This document shows, piece by piece, positions 46,113 to 55,733 of a stretch of 64,000 bases of DNA (the stretch's first letter is position 1; each line of letters begins with the position of its first letter). The position numbers and the translations under genes are program-made. This DNA is from DATCHW01 sp963806045 (GTDB lineage Bacteria > Bacteroidota > Ignavibacteria > Tepidaquicellales > Tepidaquicellaceae): the NCBI GenBank assembly GCA_963806045.1, contig CAWDWP010000001.1, forward strand, positions 186,001 through 250,000. Reading direction: 5' to 3'. The notes below the pieces were generated by a model. That model was given only the letters and a program-made list of their open reading frames with translations, was not told the DNA's origin and did no database searches.

Positions 46113-47993
46113 ATGAACACGGCTTACGAAACACAAAATATCACACTAAGCGCAAAGCTTGTGGATATAATCAGAAACAGCCTCAATAAAGATGGTAATC
46201 TTCACCTTTTGAATAGATTAGATAAAATCATAAAATGGGATGAGATTACCGAAATAGTAACAAGATACCTGCCCGAAGCATCGGGTGGAACATACAGGAA
46301 CAATAAAGTTTTAACTTTAATAAAATGCCTGATATTAGAAAATATATTTAATTTCTCGGATTACAAATTATTTGTCGAACTAGCAGATAAAGATCCTTAT
46401 CAGAATTTTATAGGAATTGATTCACCTAAAAAAATCCCAAAAGTGAAAATAGTTTCTTCATTCCGGAGTGACCTTATTATTAATAGTATTTATGAAATGG
46501 TTATTGAAAGGTTCAATGAACAGCTGGATGAAGGGAAAACCGAAATATTGGATTATAGCCTCAGAGATGACGAAAAAGAACAAAACATTCTTAAGTATGA
46601 ATCGAAAATGCTTGAAATTGAAGACAGAATAAGCAAATTAAGTGAAAATACCTTTCCATCAATTCTCTCCGGAACGGATTTTGATACAGCATATGACTTG
46701 AGAGACAATCTTTTAAGAATTAAAAAACAGGTAGGTAGACTATCCGGTGAAAAATTTGATCCTGAGTCGGAGAATTATCAAAAAATGCTGAAAGTTGAGA
46801 ACAGTATTATCAATATTAATGGAATAGCTGAAAAACTTGAAAACAATAAAAATCCAGATAAAGAAACGATTGAACCTGAATCAGAGAGAACTGAAGAACT
46901 TCATAATAAAATTATAAATTCATTTTATATTTCCTTGGAAGAAAATGTCTCCAAAGACCAGGATCAAACAACGATAAAGGGTTTTGAATCAGATAATATT
47001 ATCCAGGAAAAATTAAAATATACAAATAGGATAATTGAGGAGTTAAAAGATAGTTTAAAAAACTTAGATGAAATATCTGCTTCAAAAGAAAGTCCGGAAC
47101 CTGAAAAATTAAATGGCCATGATACAGAAATACAGTTAGAAGAAGAGAAGATTGAGACAGAAAACGAAACAGAAAACGAAACAGAAAACGACACAGAAAT
47201 CGAAACAAAAACTGACACAGAAATTGAAACAAAAACTGAAGCAGAAACAGAACTTGAAACAAAAACTGATACTTATATTGAAACCTATTTAACCTTACCG
47301 GAATTAGAAACAGAAGCTATACCCGAAGAGGAAATTGATTTTCCTAATCCTCTTGTAATTTATCCCGGAAAAAAGACTGAGGGAATTTTTAATGATGAAA
47401 ATTTAACCGAAGATTATGAACTCGGTTTCAGATTTCATCAGCTTGGTCTGAAAATGGGATTTTTCAACGTAATGCTTGACAGCCATAATGAATCCACCAG
47501 AATATCCACGGCTGAATTTTTCCCGAATACATTCTGGTCTTCGGTAAAACAAAGATCCAGATGGATTGCCGGAGTATGCCTTCAGAACTGGAAAGCCCAC
47601 AAATGGAAAGGTGATCTGACAACAAAATATTTCATGTTCAGGGACAGGAAACCACTATTTAGTATTCTTGGAGCCTTTTTATCTAACATGATATTCTTTT
47701 ATATGATATTAGCAATTGTATGCAATATATTTAAGATTGCGGAATTAGACTTTGTAATTAAATCCAACTCAATTTTATGGTATATACTTTTAGCCAATCT
47801 GTTTTTTATGATTTCAAGAGTTGTGCAACGATTTGCATTTACATATAACTGGTACGGTTTCAGATTTGCATTCTTTAGCGTTGCCCGGTTAGTAATGGAT
47901 ACTTTTATCAATTTCTTTGCCGTACTCAGATCACTGAAAGTTTATAATCAATCTAAAAAGAAAGTCGTTTGGGATTCAACAACACACTATTAA
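46113..47993 (+). CDS. transposase-N-domain / NfrB-type glycosyltransferase C-half fusion (copy 2)
   Basis: A 626-residue chimera, paralogue of 41399-43147. The N-terminal domain (about 20-135) looks like a transposase DUF772 domain: IKWDEITEIVTRYLPE, LTLIKCLILENIFNFSDYKLF, YQNFIGI, IPKVKIVSSFRSDL. A coiled-coil-like linker and a Glu/Thr low-complexity stretch (coded at about 47155-47275) follow. The glycosyltransferase C-half begins GIFNDENLTEDYELGF (TED 432-434), has KQRSRW (480-484), four to five TM helices and ends VVWDSTTHY. There is no c-di-GMP-binding MshEN domain as in E. coli NfrB. Preceded by the N-half gene (27 nt) and followed by wecB (18 nt), it is the middle of an apparent nfrA-nfrB(N)-nfrB(C)-wecB operon. 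Confidence 0.78.
   Translation: MNTAYETQNITLSAKLVDIIRNSLNKDGNLHLLNRLDKIIKWDEITEIVTRYLPEASGGTYRNNKVLTLIKCLILENIFNFSDYKLFVELADKDPYQNFIGIDSPKKIPKVKIVSSFRSDLIINSIYEMVIERFNEQLDEGKTEILDYSLRDDEKEQNILKYESKMLEIEDRISKLSENTFPSILSGTDFDTAYDLRDNLLRIKKQVGRLSGEKFDPESENYQKMLKVENSIININGIAEKLENNKNPDKETIEPESERTEELHNKIINSFYISLEENVSKDQDQTTIKGFESDNIIQEKLKYTNRIIEELKDSLKNLDEISASKESPEPEKLNGHDTEIQLEEEKIETENETENETENDTEIETKTDTEIETKTEAETELETKTDTYIETYLTLPELETEAIPEEEIDFPNPLVIYPGKKTEGIFNDENLTEDYELGFRFHQLGLKMGFFNVMLDSHNESTRISTAEFFPNTFWSSVKQRSRWIAGVCLQNWKAHKWKGDLTTKYFMFRDRKPLFSILGAFLSNMIFFYMILAIVCNIFKIAELDFVIKSNSILWYILLANLFFMISRVVQRFAFTYNWYGFRFAFFSVARLVMDTFINFFAVLRSLKVYNQSKKKVVWDSTTHY
47155..47275 (+). repeat. GAAACAGAA-type coding microsatellite (Glu/Thr linker)
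   Basis: Imperfect repeats of GAAACAGAAAAC/GAAACAAAAACT code for ETEN, ETKT and similar blocks in the linker of the C-half fusion. Copy 1 (41399-43147) lacks it. It lies in the cytoplasmic linker between the transposase-like domain and the membrane part, and probably varies in length between strains. Confidence 0.8.
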
Positions 47994-48011
47994 GAAAAAA
48001 CATAAATATAA

Positions 48012-49163
48012 ATGGATACTATAAATTCAACATTCGATTCAGAAAAAGCAAAAAACAAAAAGATTATTCTTTTTGTACTTGGCACCAGACCTGAAATTAT
48101 AAAATTATTTATTTTATACAGAGTACTTAAAAATTCAGATGAGTTTTATCCCGTGTTATTCAACTCTGCCCAGCAGTCTATCTCAGATGATATCCTGTCA
48201 TACCTGGATTTAAAATTTGATATGACTGCAGATGAGATACCAAATCGTTCGCCTGATCTTTCCCTTTTTGTATCCCATTTATTGAATAACCTGAACCAAA
48301 AATTTAATTTAAAAACAGAAATAAGAAAACAGGATATAAACGGAGTAGTTGTTCAGGGAGATACAGCTTCAGCCTATTCAGGTGCACTATGGGGTTTCTT
48401 AAATGAAATCCCTGTATTTCACGTAGAGGCAGGCCTCAGGACTTTCGATCATCAGAATCCGTTTCCTGAGGAGTTCTACCGCGAGTCAATTGCACGTTCT
48501 TCAAGACTTAATTTTTGCCCAACCCGTATAAGTTATGACAATTTAGTGAGGGAAGGAATTGATAAAGAAAGAAATTTCATAGTAGGCAATACAATAAATG
48601 ATGCGATGATAACATTTGTTAACGAAGACAGAATAGGATATTCCGAATTTGGTAATTTTATTCTGAGCACACTTCACAGAAGGGAAAACTGGGACAATGT
48701 AGCTGACTATGCGAAAATCCTTTATGATATTGCTCATAAGAATAAAACCGGTAAAAAGATACTGCATCTGCTTCATCCGAATCCTGAAATAAGGAAAAGT
48801 TTTTATTCCCGTTTAAATGGCAGTTTACCGGATAATCTTATAATTACAGAGCCTGAGAATGATTATTTCAAAATGCTCAGATTGGTAAAAAACAGTCACT
48901 CAATATTATCCGATTCAGGAGGGTTGCAGGAAGAATCATTATTTTTTAATATACCCTGCGGAGTAATGAGAAAAGTAACCGAAAGACCTGAAGTACTGGA
49001 AAAAAATGCAAAGCTACTACCATTCGAATATGAAAAGATTTCAGGATTTCTAGACTATTCTGATGAATACCGCCGGAATAATACTGCGGAATTTGATTAT
49101 ACTTATGGTGACGGAAATTCAAGTATAAAAATATATGAAATTCTAAAAAGTTTTTTTGCATAA
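48012..49163 (+). CDS. wecB: UDP-N-acetylglucosamine 2-epimerase (non-hydrolysing)
   Basis: A 383-residue cytoplasmic enzyme interconverting UDP-GlcNAc and UDP-ManNAc. It has two Rossmann halves with the family motifs FVLGTRPEIIK (23-31), VVQGDTASA (Asp117), HVEAGLRTFDHQNPFPEE (Glu139, Glu153-154), VGNTINDAM, TLHRRENW (active-site His) and LSDSGGLQEES. It has an extra N-terminal tail of about 15 residues that is also seen in the fossil at 43165. It closes the operon with the split synthase, 18 nt behind the C-half gene. In E. coli, WecB supplies UDP-ManNAc for the NfrAB-made glycan used by phage N4, so its place here supports an Nfr-type pathway with a ManNAc-containing polymer (inference). 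Confidence 0.92.
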   Translation: MDTINSTFDSEKAKNKKIILFVLGTRPEIIKLFILYRVLKNSDEFYPVLFNSAQQSISDDILSYLDLKFDMTADEIPNRSPDLSLFVSHLLNNLNQKFNLKTEIRKQDINGVVVQGDTASAYSGALWGFLNEIPVFHVEAGLRTFDHQNPFPEEFYRESIARSSRLNFCPTRISYDNLVREGIDKERNFIVGNTINDAMITFVNEDRIGYSEFGNFILSTLHRRENWDNVADYAKILYDIAHKNKTGKKILHLLHPNPEIRKSFYSRLNGSLPDNLIITEPENDYFKMLRLVKNSHSILSDSGGLQEESLFFNIPCGVMRKVTERPEVLEKNAKLLPFEYEKISGFLDYSDEYRRNNTAEFDYTYGDGNSSIKIYEILKSFFA

Positions 49164-49208
49164 AAAAAAATTAAAAAATTATTTTTACAGCCATAGAAAT
49201 ATGATATT

Positions 49209-51233
49209 ATGAAAAAAATAAATTTAATATTAATTATTTTAATCGTGTTACTGTCTGTAAATATTAGATTTTCAAATGCACAAGATAATAGAGACAATAG
49301 AAATAAACCGATAAATCAATATAAACCGAGAATTGTCCCGAATGCATTAATTCCGAAAGCGGCTTATACGGTTATTACTTCTGCTTTTAATGATACTTTA
49401 AGGGACGGGGTAATTCTCGATTGCTCAAGGTTTTATCCAAGCGTGGCGGACCCTAATTTTCCGAATGGGTACCCTGTCGTTATAATGACTCACGGTTATG
49501 GCGAAAGTAAAGCAGATTATGCTTCTTATGCGAATAGTCAGGCAAAGCAAGGGTACGTTGTATATACATACAGCATGCGCGGCCAGGGGAATTCAGGGGG
49601 ATTATCAAATTTGATAAGCACAGTGGAAGCACTGGATTTAATTGAATTCGTTAATTTTATCAGACACGATAATATTACAAGGCTTGATACTTCTAAAATA
49701 TTAATTGAAGGCGGTTCACAAGGTGGAATTTTACCATATATGGCTGCTTCTATGGGAGGTCTTAAAGTGAAATGTATTATTTCAGACCTTGCTACCCCAG
49801 AAATGGGTACAACCTGGATTGAAAATGGTTCGATAAAAATGACATATTTGTGGACAATATCGTATGCATCCAACATAGCGAGATATAATAATCTGGTGAC
49901 TGCGATGCGCAGCTGGGTATATGCAAATACTCCCGAGAAATATGATAGTCTTGCATACTGGATGCCAATAGGCAGGGATTTCAAAACACAATTATCGCAA
50001 ATAACGGTACCTATATTTATAGAAAACACCTGGCAGGATATGTTTTTTAATGTCTTAGGAAATATTAATGCTATCCCTTTCTTAACAGCACCCAAAAGAT
50101 TCTATTTCGGCGCAGTACAAGGTCACGGTGGAGAAACATCAACCAGTGAAAATAATTTAATAAATCAATTATGGGATGAATGGTATAATTACTGGTTGTT
50201 AAATATAAACAACAATCTTCTTTCTAAGCCGAAATATTACTTCGCTTACACACAGTATCCATTAACAAATTCTAAATGGTCGTTCGTACACGATAGTTCA
50301 ACAGTATGGCCTCCTCCAAATACAATCAATATGAACTTATATTTTAAACCTGGAAGAAAACTTAAGACAACAGCCGGTTCTGGAGATTCGGCGGTAACTT
50401 TGGTTAATAATGTTATAGGTGGATTGACAATGCAGCAAGCTGTTGATTATGCCTTTAAAGGAACATATTTCAATACTAGATTTAAAAAAACACAATTGAT
50501 GTTCGAGACAGACCCTCTAACCGCTGATTTAAAAATGATAGGAAATCAACTTGTGAATCTTGAATACTCTTCAAATGTTTATGAGTGTCAGTATAATTTT
50601 CAAATATACGAAGTAACCGGTAGCACTGCTAAATTAGTAACAAGAGTTAACTATACAGATTGGCATAACGCACCTTATTTAAGAAAAGAAAAAAGTTTTT
50701 ATGGCTTATCTCATTCACATATATTTAAAGCAGGGAATAAAATCAGAATAGTGATTACAAATCTTGATACATCTCCCAATGACAATTTTCTGACCACAAA
50801 TCCTCATGTATTACCATCTTTAGTCAAGGGAAATCACAAAATTTATTTAAATGGGAATACATATATCAGTTTGTTAGTTAAGTCACCGGGTAACCGTTTG
50901 ACAAATTCATTTTTCAGTGACAATGAAAATACAAATATGGTTACTAAAGTAAATTCAACGGCAACCGTTTTTAGTTTGAATCAGAATTACCCTAATCCTT
51001 TCAATCCATCTACCAGGATACAATTTTCTATTCCACAAGATGAATTTGTTACATTGAAAGTTTATGATATATCGGGAAAAGAAATTGCAGTATTGGTTAA
51101 CGAACAAAAAGCCAAAGGAGAATATTCAGTGAATTTTAATGCGGATTCGTACAACCTGTCGAGCGGTATTTATTTTTATAAATTATCAACAACAGGTTAT
51201 TCTCAGGTTAAAGAAATGTTATTAATAAAATAA
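49209..51233 (+). CDS. S15-type (CocE/X-Pro dipeptidyl-peptidase-like) serine hydrolase with type IX sorting domain, paralogue 1
   Basis: A 674-residue secreted hydrolase. The signal peptide (LILIILIVLLSVNIRFSNAQ) precedes an alpha/beta-hydrolase domain with MTHGYGESKADY (oxyanion strand), nucleophile Ser170 in EGGSQGG, Asp277 in ENTWQDMFF and His306 in QGHGGET, the S15/CocE triad. A jelly-roll C-terminal domain (about 360-590, with FQIYEV and HSHIFKAGNKIRI) is typical of the family. The sorting domain (LNQNYPNPFNPST to KEMLLIK) directs it to the surface. Known members cleave X-Pro peptides, cocaine-type esters or beta-lactam side chains; the true substrate, perhaps an ester on the local glycan, is unknown. 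First of three paralogues in this stretch. Confidence 0.85.
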   Translation: MKKINLILIILIVLLSVNIRFSNAQDNRDNRNKPINQYKPRIVPNALIPKAAYTVITSAFNDTLRDGVILDCSRFYPSVADPNFPNGYPVVIMTHGYGESKADYASYANSQAKQGYVVYTYSMRGQGNSGGLSNLISTVEALDLIEFVNFIRHDNITRLDTSKILIEGGSQGGILPYMAASMGGLKVKCIISDLATPEMGTTWIENGSIKMTYLWTISYASNIARYNNLVTAMRSWVYANTPEKYDSLAYWMPIGRDFKTQLSQITVPIFIENTWQDMFFNVLGNINAIPFLTAPKRFYFGAVQGHGGETSTSENNLINQLWDEWYNYWLLNINNNLLSKPKYYFAYTQYPLTNSKWSFVHDSSTVWPPPNTINMNLYFKPGRKLKTTAGSGDSAVTLVNNVIGGLTMQQAVDYAFKGTYFNTRFKKTQLMFETDPLTADLKMIGNQLVNLEYSSNVYECQYNFQIYEVTGSTAKLVTRVNYTDWHNAPYLRKEKSFYGLSHSHIFKAGNKIRIVITNLDTSPNDNFLTTNPHVLPSLVKGNHKIYLNGNTYISLLVKSPGNRLTNSFFSDNENTNMVTKVNSTATVFSLNQNYPNPFNPSTRIQFSIPQDEFVTLKVYDISGKEIAVLVNEQKAKGEYSVNFNADSYNLSSGIYFYKLSTTGYSQVKEMLLIK

Positions 51234-51274
51234 AAAAGTTTATAATAATTAAAAAACAATTACAGGGAAATCAA

Positions 51275-53314
51275 ATGAACAAAAGGAATCTTCAAATACT
51301 CGTTATTTTTATTACTATGTTGTTTGTTATATCGGGGCTTAATGCACAGGTCAGGCAACATAAAAAATCACATCATCCCGATTTAGAGACATACCAATTT
51401 CCAAAATTACCCCAGCTTCCCGGAAAATTGTTACCGGGACCATATAATGTAATCCAACAGAATTTTAATATAACATTGAGGGATGGTATATTACTCGACT
51501 GTTCAAAATTTTATCCGGACACAACTAATCCATTATTGCCGAATGGTTTCCCCGGAGTAATTATGTGCCATGGTTATGGTGACAGAAAGGAAACTCTTGC
51601 AGGATTTGCTCACGACCAGGCATCTTATGGATATAGTGTTTATACTTTTAGTATGCGTGGACAAGGAAATTCGGGTGGATTATCTAATCTTATCAGTACG
51701 ACCGAAGCGCAGGATTTAATTGAAGTTGTAAATTATATGAAGCACGATCTAAATGCAAGACTTGATAGCAGTAAAATTTTAATTACAGGCGGCTCGCAGG
51801 GTGGTATTATTCCATATATGGCAGCATGTAATGGAATGAATGTAAAATGCATCATACCCTCACTTGCCTCTCCTACATTTGCTTCAAACTGGATTGCCAA
51901 CGGCTGTATAAAAATGACATTCTTATGGACAATTGAGTATACACCGGATTCGGTGAGATATTCACCTCTGGTGGAGGCTATGGATAGTTGGGTTTATTCA
52001 AGCGCAATGGATAAATGGGATAGTCTTGCATATTGGGTTCCTATTAATAGGGATTTTGCATCTCAGGTTTCTCAAAACAAAGTTCCGGTTATGATTGAAA
52101 ATAGCTGGCAGGATTATTTCTTTGATGCATATGGAAATATTAGTACAATTGCGAATTTAACTTCTCCTAAGAGATATTATTTCGGAGCTGTTGTGGGTCA
52201 TGGAGGAGATGTATCCGCGACTGAGAATACCTGGCATGAGAATTTTTATAATGAATGGTTTTATTATTGGTTATTTAATATTGATAATGGAATTTTGACA
52301 AGACCGCTCTTCCATTATGCTTCAACTACATTCCCGACAAGTAGTGGTATGTGGAGTTTCAAGCACGATAGTACATCTGTCTGGCCGCCAAGCGGGTTGA
52401 CAAATTTAAAGCTCTATTTTAATCCAAAAAACCAACTTAAAACATCTCCTAATTTAAATGGTAATAGCAGTGTAACATTAAGCAATAAAGTAACAGCAGG
52501 TTATACAATGCAAAATGCAGTTGATGATGAATTCACAAGTACTGCATTTACTTCCAATTTTACAAAGTCTCAGTTAATATTCACTTCTCCTGCTCTTGCG
52601 AATAATACAAGATTGACAGGAACTCCAACAATAAACCTGGATTATTCGTCCAATATGAACATGAGTCAGTTTAATTTTCAGATTTATGAAGTTCAGGGGA
52701 CAACATCAAAAATGGTAACAAGAGTAAATTATGCAGACAGACATAATACATCTCATAATGTGAGAAAAACAACACTAATAAACGGGAATTCTCATTCACA
52801 CATTTTCCAAAAAGGTAATAAAATAAAGATTATCGTTACGAATCTTGATACTTCACCAAATGATGTATCATTCCTCACAACATTTCCGTTTGTTTTGCCG
52901 GTATTACTAAATGGAAACAGTAAATTATTTTTAAGCAGGAATTGTTACATAAATTTACCACTTCAAACTACATCAATGAATCCCGGTATGAATATATTTG
53001 TTGATGAAGAAAACCCGGAATCTGTTCAATCAGATAATTTACCGGTCAGTTTCGATTTGAAGCAAAATTATCCGAACCCATTCAATCCTTCGACAACTAT
53101 AGAATATTCTGTTCCGCAGAATGCATTTGTAACATTAAAAGTATATGATATTTCGGGTAAAGAAATAGCTGCATTAGTTAATACTCAATCAGCAGCGGGA
53201 AATTATTCCGTGAATTTTAATGCTGATGTTTATCATTTATCAAGCGGAATCTATTTTTACAAATTGTCCGCAGGAAACGAAGTTGCGATGAAAAAATTTG
53301 TACTAATTAAATAA
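51275..53314 (+). CDS. S15-type serine hydrolase with type IX sorting domain, paralogue 2
   Basis: A 679-residue paralogue of 49209-51233, 41 nt behind it. The signal peptide is LVIFITMLFVISGLNAQ. Triad motifs are intact: TGGSQGGIIPY, ENSWQDYFFD and VVGHGGDVS. Its linker after the signal is His/Pro-rich (HKKSHHPD). The jelly-roll and sorting domain (LKQNYPNPFNPST to KKFVLIK) are conserved. In its triad surroundings (SWQDYFF, GHGGDVS, WHENF) it is closer to paralogue 3 than to paralogue 1. Tandem copies with conserved catalytic residues suggest related but different substrates. Confidence 0.85.
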   Translation: MNKRNLQILVIFITMLFVISGLNAQVRQHKKSHHPDLETYQFPKLPQLPGKLLPGPYNVIQQNFNITLRDGILLDCSKFYPDTTNPLLPNGFPGVIMCHGYGDRKETLAGFAHDQASYGYSVYTFSMRGQGNSGGLSNLISTTEAQDLIEVVNYMKHDLNARLDSSKILITGGSQGGIIPYMAACNGMNVKCIIPSLASPTFASNWIANGCIKMTFLWTIEYTPDSVRYSPLVEAMDSWVYSSAMDKWDSLAYWVPINRDFASQVSQNKVPVMIENSWQDYFFDAYGNISTIANLTSPKRYYFGAVVGHGGDVSATENTWHENFYNEWFYYWLFNIDNGILTRPLFHYASTTFPTSSGMWSFKHDSTSVWPPSGLTNLKLYFNPKNQLKTSPNLNGNSSVTLSNKVTAGYTMQNAVDDEFTSTAFTSNFTKSQLIFTSPALANNTRLTGTPTINLDYSSNMNMSQFNFQIYEVQGTTSKMVTRVNYADRHNTSHNVRKTTLINGNSHSHIFQKGNKIKIIVTNLDTSPNDVSFLTTFPFVLPVLLNGNSKLFLSRNCYINLPLQTTSMNPGMNIFVDEENPESVQSDNLPVSFDLKQNYPNPFNPSTTIEYSVPQNAFVTLKVYDISGKEIAALVNTQSAAGNYSVNFNADVYHLSSGIYFYKLSAGNEVAMKKFVLIK

Positions 53315-53382
53315 AAATTGTATTTTGGTCCCTACAATTAAAATACAGTAATGAAAATTAAATTTAATTATAGAATAACTAT

Positions 53383-55695
53383 ATGAGAAGATATATAATA
53401 TTTTTAGCATTCCTGTTGCAAGTTACTTACAATATAAGTTTTGTAACAGCGCAGAATAATAACAATGGAATCAATGTATTTAAAAGAACACAAAAATATT
53501 TATCATTTCATAAATACGACAATGATAATCCTAAAGCAACTAAGACTACAGTAGCAAATGGAAATTGGAGCTCCGGTTCAACATGGGGTGGAACTGTTCC
53601 GAATACGGGAGATAATATTACAATAAATCATAATGTTGTTCTTGATATTATTGATTCAACAATTTCCGTAGGAACCCTGACTATTAATGCCAATAAAACA
53701 TTAACTCTGAACTCAGAAACAAATTTTTATATTGGAAGTACTGCAAGTATATCCGGTACGCTGCTTCTTGTTGCGGGTTCTGACTACGGAACGTGGGTAT
53801 ATCCGGCTGGTAATTTAACCATAAATTCAGGTGGTACATTTAATTGTTCAGCATCAAATACCCATTGTGATTTTTACAGCTCATCAAGTCAAACCTTAAC
53901 CAACAATGGTACCATTACTTCTCCTCTAAACGATTTAAGTATAGATATAGACAACTCCAATAATTTAAATCTGGCAGGCAGCAGTTCAATAACCGTAAAT
54001 AATTTAAATATTAACTTAGGTGATTTAGTAAATAGCGCATCACATAATATTACTATATCTTCCGGGGGAATGTTAAATCGCGGTGATGGAACCATTGCAG
54101 TAACTCCATTAGGGACATTATACGATTTAATGTATTCTAATAGCTCACCAATAAATAATACCGGACCCGAAATTCAAGATAATACCGTAATCCGTGATTT
54201 AACTATTAATGGTTTTGATAATGTAACGTTGAATTCAGACGCTACTGTAAATGGAAATTTTATCATTCTGGGAGGTAATTTGAATATCAGTAACGATACC
54301 TTGACTTTGAACGGCGGAGTTCAGGCCGGAGGATTCTTCGGCACACTAACCGGAGGTGCAACCTCAAAGCTTACTTTAGGCGGTTCGGGAAGCGTTACAT
54401 TGCCTGATATTCAGACACAACAATTAAACAATCTTACAATTAACCGTACAGCAAATGACCAAATAACTCTGGGCGGGAATTTAAAAGTGACAAATACTCT
54501 TGAAATAGACAACGGTAATATCAATACAGATATATACAATTTAACTCTTGGTACGACCGGGTCAAACCTTGGAACATTAATTTACAACGCCGGTGCAAAC
54601 ACAGGTATAATTACCGGAAAATTTACCAGGTGGTTCGGAACTACATCCGATCAACCTGCTGTAAAATTTCCCGTAGGGGATGTTAACGCATATTCTAAAC
54701 CAAGAATGGTGACTATTCAATATGGTACAATAGGTGGAACTATGCCAACTAGAGCAGGGACTCTTACTGTTCAATATATTACTGGTGACCCTATAACTCT
54801 TAATTCTGTCTCACTTTCCGATGGAGGTTATTCAGTTGATACTTACAGTGTTGTAGGCTATTGGCAAATAGATCAAGGCGCAATTAGAGGAGGTACTTAT
54901 TCAATGACAATTTCTCCTACCGGATTTAGTGGAATGAGAATATATTACCAACTAAGGATTTTAAAGAGACTATCTTCAGGAACATTATGGACACTCCAGG
55001 GAACACATGTTAACGGAGATTCGATCCCGGTTCCGGTAGCAAAACGCTCCGGACTTCTCACATCAAGCGGATTCGGTCAAATTGGATTAGGAGGTAATTA
55101 CCCTGACAATCCTCTAGACTCACCAATGCCTGTTGAACTTAGTTCATTTTCTTATTCTCTTTCGTCAAATAATGTAAAATTAACATGGATTACAGAAACA
55201 GAGGTTAACAATCACGGTTTTGAAATTTACCGGAAATCAGAACAAACAGATTGGGCAATGATAGGATTTGTAAACGGAAGTGGTACTATCAATACTCCGA
55301 AAACTTACAATTATACAGATAAAAACTTAAATACGGGAAAATATTCTTATAAATTGAAACAGATAGACTACAATGGAAATTACGAATATTTTATGATGCC
55401 CGGAATTGCAGAAATAGAAGGTCCGAATAAATTTGAGATTTCACAGAATTATCCCAATCCGTTTAATCCTTCAACCACTATAGATTTCTCTATACCTAAA
55501 AACGCTTATGTAACATTAAAAATCTATGATGTGTCCGGAAAAGAAGTAGCAGTTTTGGTTAACTCGCGGATAATTGCCGGATTCCACTCAGTGAATTTTA
55601 ATGCTGATTCATATCACTTATCAAGCGGAGTATTTTTTTATAAATTATCTGCAGGAGATTTTTCACTGACGAAACAAATGTTATTAATTAAATAG
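53383..55695 (+). CDS. G8-like/beta-helix adhesin-type protein with type IX sorting domain
   Basis: A 770-residue secreted protein between two S15 hydrolase genes. The signal peptide (RYIIFLAFLLQVTYNISFVTAQ) is followed by a G8-like opening (NGNWSSGSTWGGTVPNTGDN) and a long beta-helix-type repeat region (TLTINANKTLTLNS, VTLNSDATVNGNFIILGGNL). Then comes a beta-sandwich (PVELSSFSYSLSSNNVKLTW with GFEIYRKSEQ) like that in the protein at 5296-8271, and the sorting domain (ISQNYPNPFNPST to KQMLLIK). Its helix repeats resemble those of 57799-59445 (VIRDLxINxxDNVTLNS). No catalytic residues are recognised; adhesion or matrix structure is likely. Confidence 0.8.
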   Translation: MRRYIIFLAFLLQVTYNISFVTAQNNNNGINVFKRTQKYLSFHKYDNDNPKATKTTVANGNWSSGSTWGGTVPNTGDNITINHNVVLDIIDSTISVGTLTINANKTLTLNSETNFYIGSTASISGTLLLVAGSDYGTWVYPAGNLTINSGGTFNCSASNTHCDFYSSSSQTLTNNGTITSPLNDLSIDIDNSNNLNLAGSSSITVNNLNINLGDLVNSASHNITISSGGMLNRGDGTIAVTPLGTLYDLMYSNSSPINNTGPEIQDNTVIRDLTINGFDNVTLNSDATVNGNFIILGGNLNISNDTLTLNGGVQAGGFFGTLTGGATSKLTLGGSGSVTLPDIQTQQLNNLTINRTANDQITLGGNLKVTNTLEIDNGNINTDIYNLTLGTTGSNLGTLIYNAGANTGIITGKFTRWFGTTSDQPAVKFPVGDVNAYSKPRMVTIQYGTIGGTMPTRAGTLTVQYITGDPITLNSVSLSDGGYSVDTYSVVGYWQIDQGAIRGGTYSMTISPTGFSGMRIYYQLRILKRLSSGTLWTLQGTHVNGDSIPVPVAKRSGLLTSSGFGQIGLGGNYPDNPLDSPMPVELSSFSYSLSSNNVKLTWITETEVNNHGFEIYRKSEQTDWAMIGFVNGSGTINTPKTYNYTDKNLNTGKYSYKLKQIDYNGNYEYFMMPGIAEIEGPNKFEISQNYPNPFNPSTTIDFSIPKNAYVTLKIYDVSGKEVAVLVNSRIIAGFHSVNFNADSYHLSSGVFFYKLSAGDFSLTKQMLLIK

Positions 55696-55733
55696 AAGAA
55701 CTATATAACTTGATAATAATACTAATAAAATAA

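Noticed and set aside
41399..47993. Active insertion sequence suggested by transposase-like domains
   Set aside because: Only the N-terminal domain is present, with no DDE core, no terminal inverted repeats and no target duplications seen; both copies are fused in frame to glycosyltransferase halves.
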